Under the pieces are notes generated by a model. It ran no database searches. It was given only the letters and a program-made list of their open reading frames with translations, and had not been told where the DNA came from. A DNA stretch of 17,698 nucleotides from contig DHTF01000055.1 of the NCBI GenBank assembly GCA_002411515.1, positions 7,413 to 25,110 of the forward strand, given 5' to 3'. This DNA comes from Proteiniphilum sp. UBA5267. Lineage in GTDB: Bacteria; Bacteroidota; Bacteroidia; Bacteroidales; Dysgonomonadaceae. This document shows, piece by piece, positions 15,409 to 17,698 of this stretch. The position numbers and the translations under genes are program-made. The first letter of the stretch is position 1, and each line of letters starts with the position of its first letter.

Positions 15409-17429
15409 AATATAAAATTGAGTTTAATTTTGAAATTCGTACCGGGCATTGGGTAGCATTGCACCACCTCGTATTGTTGATTGAAAATATTGTTTACCTC
15501 AGCCGTGGCACTCATCTCGAATGGCTTAAAATTGAAATTCTTTGAAAGAGACAAATCGTGTGTATACCAGGGTTGGGCATAGTTTTCAGGAATATTGGCA
15601 ACTGCTTCATAGCGTTCTCCCGTATAGATAAAACTGTAATTCCAATACCAACTCTTGTATGAGCCACTCACGATTATAGATCCGCTATGCCAAGGTATAT
15701 AAGGAATTTGCCCACCATACCATTGACTCTCAGCGTCAGTAAAATCCTGAGCTTTCTGATAGGTATAACTCAAGCGGGGAGAAAGATTTACTTTTCCCAA
15801 ACTGAAGGAGCCTTGAATAGCGGCATCCATGCCTCTAATCTCTACATAACCAAGGTTAAGCATAGTCCAGCGGAATTGATTTGAGGTAGGCATGGCAATA
15901 ATTTTATCTTCTACTTCATTGTAATAAGCATCCACTTGTAGTTCCAAGCGATTGAAAAAGCCTTGCTTGAAATCTTTAGCGTAAGTAGTTCCGATGTTGT
16001 ATTGATTGGTATATTCGGGATCAAGGTCTTTATTACCAATAAAGGTATAATACAAGTCGTTCATCGTAGGCATACGAAAGACTCGTTTATAAAAGGCTCT
16101 TAGATGAAACTCTTCTCTTTTAAAAGGTTGCCAAGAGGTTATTAGTGAGGGGGTAATGACACTTTTATCCCCAGCATTTGCACCAGCTGTAAGAGTTTCG
16201 TCTTTGACGTATGTATGCAGTAAACTTCCTTGTATTTTGAATCTGTTGAAGTCGATTGATGTCGAAAGAGCAGAAAATAGAGCGTAACGATTTGGATATA
16301 CAAAATCCACCAAATCAGCATCCAATGTATTCCATTGAAAATCGTTTGATAGAGATACACTCCACCAAGGAAAGATTGAGAACAAATGTGCGGCAGATGC
16401 ATAGGTTTCTTGTTGTTTATAGTGATTATCTACATACATAGTCGTCACATCTTTCCTCGGATCAGAAAGATAATGCAAATAATCGTAGGCATATTTTCCA
16501 TTTAGCATCAAGCTATACCAACCACCAAAATGCTTGCGAAAAGTACCTTGTACAAAGAAATTATCATCCCACTGGCGGTCTTGATGCTTGAACTTTCCAG
16601 GTTCCTCACGAACTGACGCTCCGGGATAACCACGCTCTGAATTATAATAATAGGCTTTAGTTCGCCATTCTCCACTTTTAATCTTCCCGAAGAAGGCAGC
16701 TTCAGTGCGGAACATCCTAACGTCTCCATTTTTACGAACCTCGGTAGTGTCATATCCATTTTTCTTGGTATAGGAGAACTTATATTTACCCGAGGTATAT
16801 AGAAATTCAGAACTGAAGGATGCTGATACATTGGCGCTAAGCTTATATTCAAATAGTACAGATGGGTTAATGGTATGAAAAGAACCACTCTTGAGTCCTA
16901 AATTTAGATTATACCGTTTCTTCTCTTTGAATTCGGGTTTACGCGTTTGCATATAGACAGCACTTGCAGAAGCATAGTCTTTTGCAGGTTGAAACAATGC
17001 ACTTTTCTGACCATTATAGAGTGTAACCGCTTCCATGTTGTCCAATGAGAAACGACCTAAGTCCACAACACCATTTTGCGCATTACCTAATTCTATGCCA
17101 TCATAGAATACTCCTACATGATGGCTGCCCATACTGCGAATATTAACGGTTTTCAATCCACCAATACCACCATAGTCCTTGACCTGCACACCTGAAAAAT
17201 AGCGTACAGCATCAGCTACGGAATGAACGCTCAATTTCTTGAGTGTTTCTCCTGATAGAACTTGAACGGGGATTGTTTCTCTTTTTAACCTATCAGCACG
17301 AACCACTACTTCGTGTAACGGTATGGCAGATGTAATTGAGTCTTTTTCCTGAGCAAATAAAGGGGAAGATTCACTGCAAATGACAAGCAGTGAAAGAATA
17401 GATAGAAATTTTACGCAAAGCCTTAGCAT
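15405..17429 (-). CDS. btuB: BtuB-type TonB-dependent corrinoid receptor
   Basis: This 674-aa outer-membrane receptor carries cobalamin or other corrinoids into the periplasm with energy from TonB-ExbBD. The ATG at 17429 is chosen over a TTG at 17438, which would add three residues. The signal peptide ends near LFA-QEK (residue 27). A TonB-box-like segment, HEVVVRA, is at 39-45. The plug runs ~45-155 (ETLKKLSVHSVADAVRYFSG, GLKTVNIRSMGSHHVGVFYD, LDNMEAVTLYNG). The remaining ~520 residues form the 22-strand barrel, with late conserved features YTNQYNIGTTY, AEVNNIFNQQYEVV and a final beta strand. It is close in size to E. coli BtuB. No carboxypeptidase-like N-terminal domain and no SusD follows, so it is not a SusC pair. 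The upstream cobalamin riboswitch makes corrinoid the most likely ligand. It overlaps btuG by 4 nt. Confidence 0.92.
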   Translation of the reverse strand: MLRLCVKFLSILSLLVICSESSPLFAQEKDSITSAIPLHEVVVRADRLKRETIPVQVLSGETLKKLSVHSVADAVRYFSGVQVKDYGGIGGLKTVNIRSMGSHHVGVFYDGIELGNAQNGVVDLGRFSLDNMEAVTLYNGQKSALFQPAKDYASASAVYMQTRKPEFKEKKRYNLNLGLKSGSFHTINPSVLFEYKLSANVSASFSSEFLYTSGKYKFSYTKKNGYDTTEVRKNGDVRMFRTEAAFFGKIKSGEWRTKAYYYNSERGYPGASVREEPGKFKHQDRQWDDNFFVQGTFRKHFGGWYSLMLNGKYAYDYLHYLSDPRKDVTTMYVDNHYKQQETYASAAHLFSIFPWWSVSLSNDFQWNTLDADLVDFVYPNRYALFSALSTSIDFNRFKIQGSLLHTYVKDETLTAGANAGDKSVITPSLITSWQPFKREEFHLRAFYKRVFRMPTMNDLYYTFIGNKDLDPEYTNQYNIGTTYAKDFKQGFFNRLELQVDAYYNEVEDKIIAMPTSNQFRWTMLNLGYVEIRGMDAAIQGSFSLGKVNLSPRLSYTYQKAQDFTDAESQWYGGQIPYIPWHSGSIIVSGSYKSWYWNYSFIYTGERYEAVANIPENYAQPWYTHDLSLSKNFNFKPFEMSATAEVNNIFNQQYEVVQCYPMPGTNFKIKLNFIL

Positions 17430-17561
17430 ACGCTTCAAACCGATATTAATAAGTTAATATTCGGATTTACAGCAAACGTTGCAATAAACTTTCAGCAGAT
17501 AAACGAAGCCAGAAAGGGATGCCTTATTTGTTGATTCTTAGTCCATAAACCCGTAGACTGT

Positions 17562-17698
17562 AAACCCCACAAGCAAGGCAGGTCTTCTGACTCGTCTCTG
17601 TTAAAGCGCCTTCCCAGTTCTGAAAACCAGTGGCAAAGAGTGCTTTAACATCACATCTCCAAATTGGAGATTGAGACTTACAGCAGCGGGAACTGTTG
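17562..17698 (-). promoter_or_regulatory. Cobalamin (adenosylcobalamin-type) riboswitch, 5' end outside the window
   Basis: On the minus strand the core motifs occur in order: TTCCCGCTGCTGTAA at the window edge; a stem GTTAAAGC/GCTTTAAC (17642-17649 with 17600-17607); GCCACTGG and CTGGGAAGGC forming the conserved P5-side hairpin; and the B12 box GAGTCAGAAGACCTGCC (17577-17593). The first conserved segment and the 5' P1 strand lie beyond 17698. About 130 nt separate the aptamer from the btuB start at 17429; this leader has no strong terminator hairpin, so control may act on translation. Binding of cobalamin would be expected to lower expression of the five-gene operon. Confidence 0.93.

Noticed and set aside
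12513..17429. Reading the receptor and the following lipoproteins as a SusC/SusD glycan locus
   Set aside because: The receptor lacks the N-terminal carboxypeptidase-like domain, no SusD is present, and a cobalamin riboswitch leads the operon.
17430..17438. TTG start adding three residues to BtuB
   Set aside because: An in-frame ATG lies nine bases downstream and gives a normal signal peptide.
1..17698. CRISPR array or phage genes
   Set aside because: No regularly spaced direct repeats and no capsid, tail, integrase or cas-like proteins were seen.

Overview
The window looks like a chromosomal segment of a Bacteroidales bacterium (phylum Bacteroidota). The evidence is a TAnnTTTG-type -7 promoter box, weak or absent Shine-Dalgarno sites, several lipoproteins whose lipobox Cys is followed by an acidic surface-export signal, a Bacteroidetes-style cobalamin locus, and DUF4988, DUF4465, DUF3089 and DUF6580 families. 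The genus cannot be fixed from the sequence; a Dysgonomonadaceae- or Bacteroidaceae-like host is only a guess.

Left part (1-2976, + strand): the 3' end of a family 3 glycoside hydrolase with a PA14 domain (probably a beta-xylosidase or beta-glucosidase) is followed 72 nt later by a very clear XylE-type D-xylose:H+ symporter. Together they suggest release and import of a pentose. After them come a promoter, a perfect hairpin and two tandem tRNA-Leu genes (anticodons CAG and GAG).

Middle part (2998-9124, - strand): a two-gene operon encodes a secreted 733-aa protein with glycoside-hydrolase-like layout and an 883-aa exported protein joining a macroglobulin-like N-terminus to a TonB-plug-like domain without a beta-barrel. 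Upstream is a DUF3089 alpha/beta-hydrolase lipoprotein. A divergent intergenic region then leads to an AT-rich + strand gene for an unrecognised secreted protein (9365-10120) and a degenerate IS21 istB tail (10365-10559).

Right part (17698 down to 10620, - strand): a cobalamin riboswitch, cut by the window edge, precedes a tightly packed five-gene operon. The genes are a BtuB-type TonB-dependent receptor, a BtuG-type beta-propeller lipoprotein overlapping it by 4 nt, a DUF4988/DUF4465 surface lipoprotein (BtuH-like candidate), a PKD-domain surface lipoprotein with a calcium-loop-like motif, and a DUF6580 six-helix membrane protein. The likely role is corrinoid capture at the cell surface and passage across the outer membrane, with three accessory proteins whose part is unproven. 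No btuF, btuC or btuD is present in the window. Sampled lines suggest lower GC in the right half than in the left, and the IS21 relic lies in the AT-rich zone beyond that shift, beside the end of the corrinoid operon.
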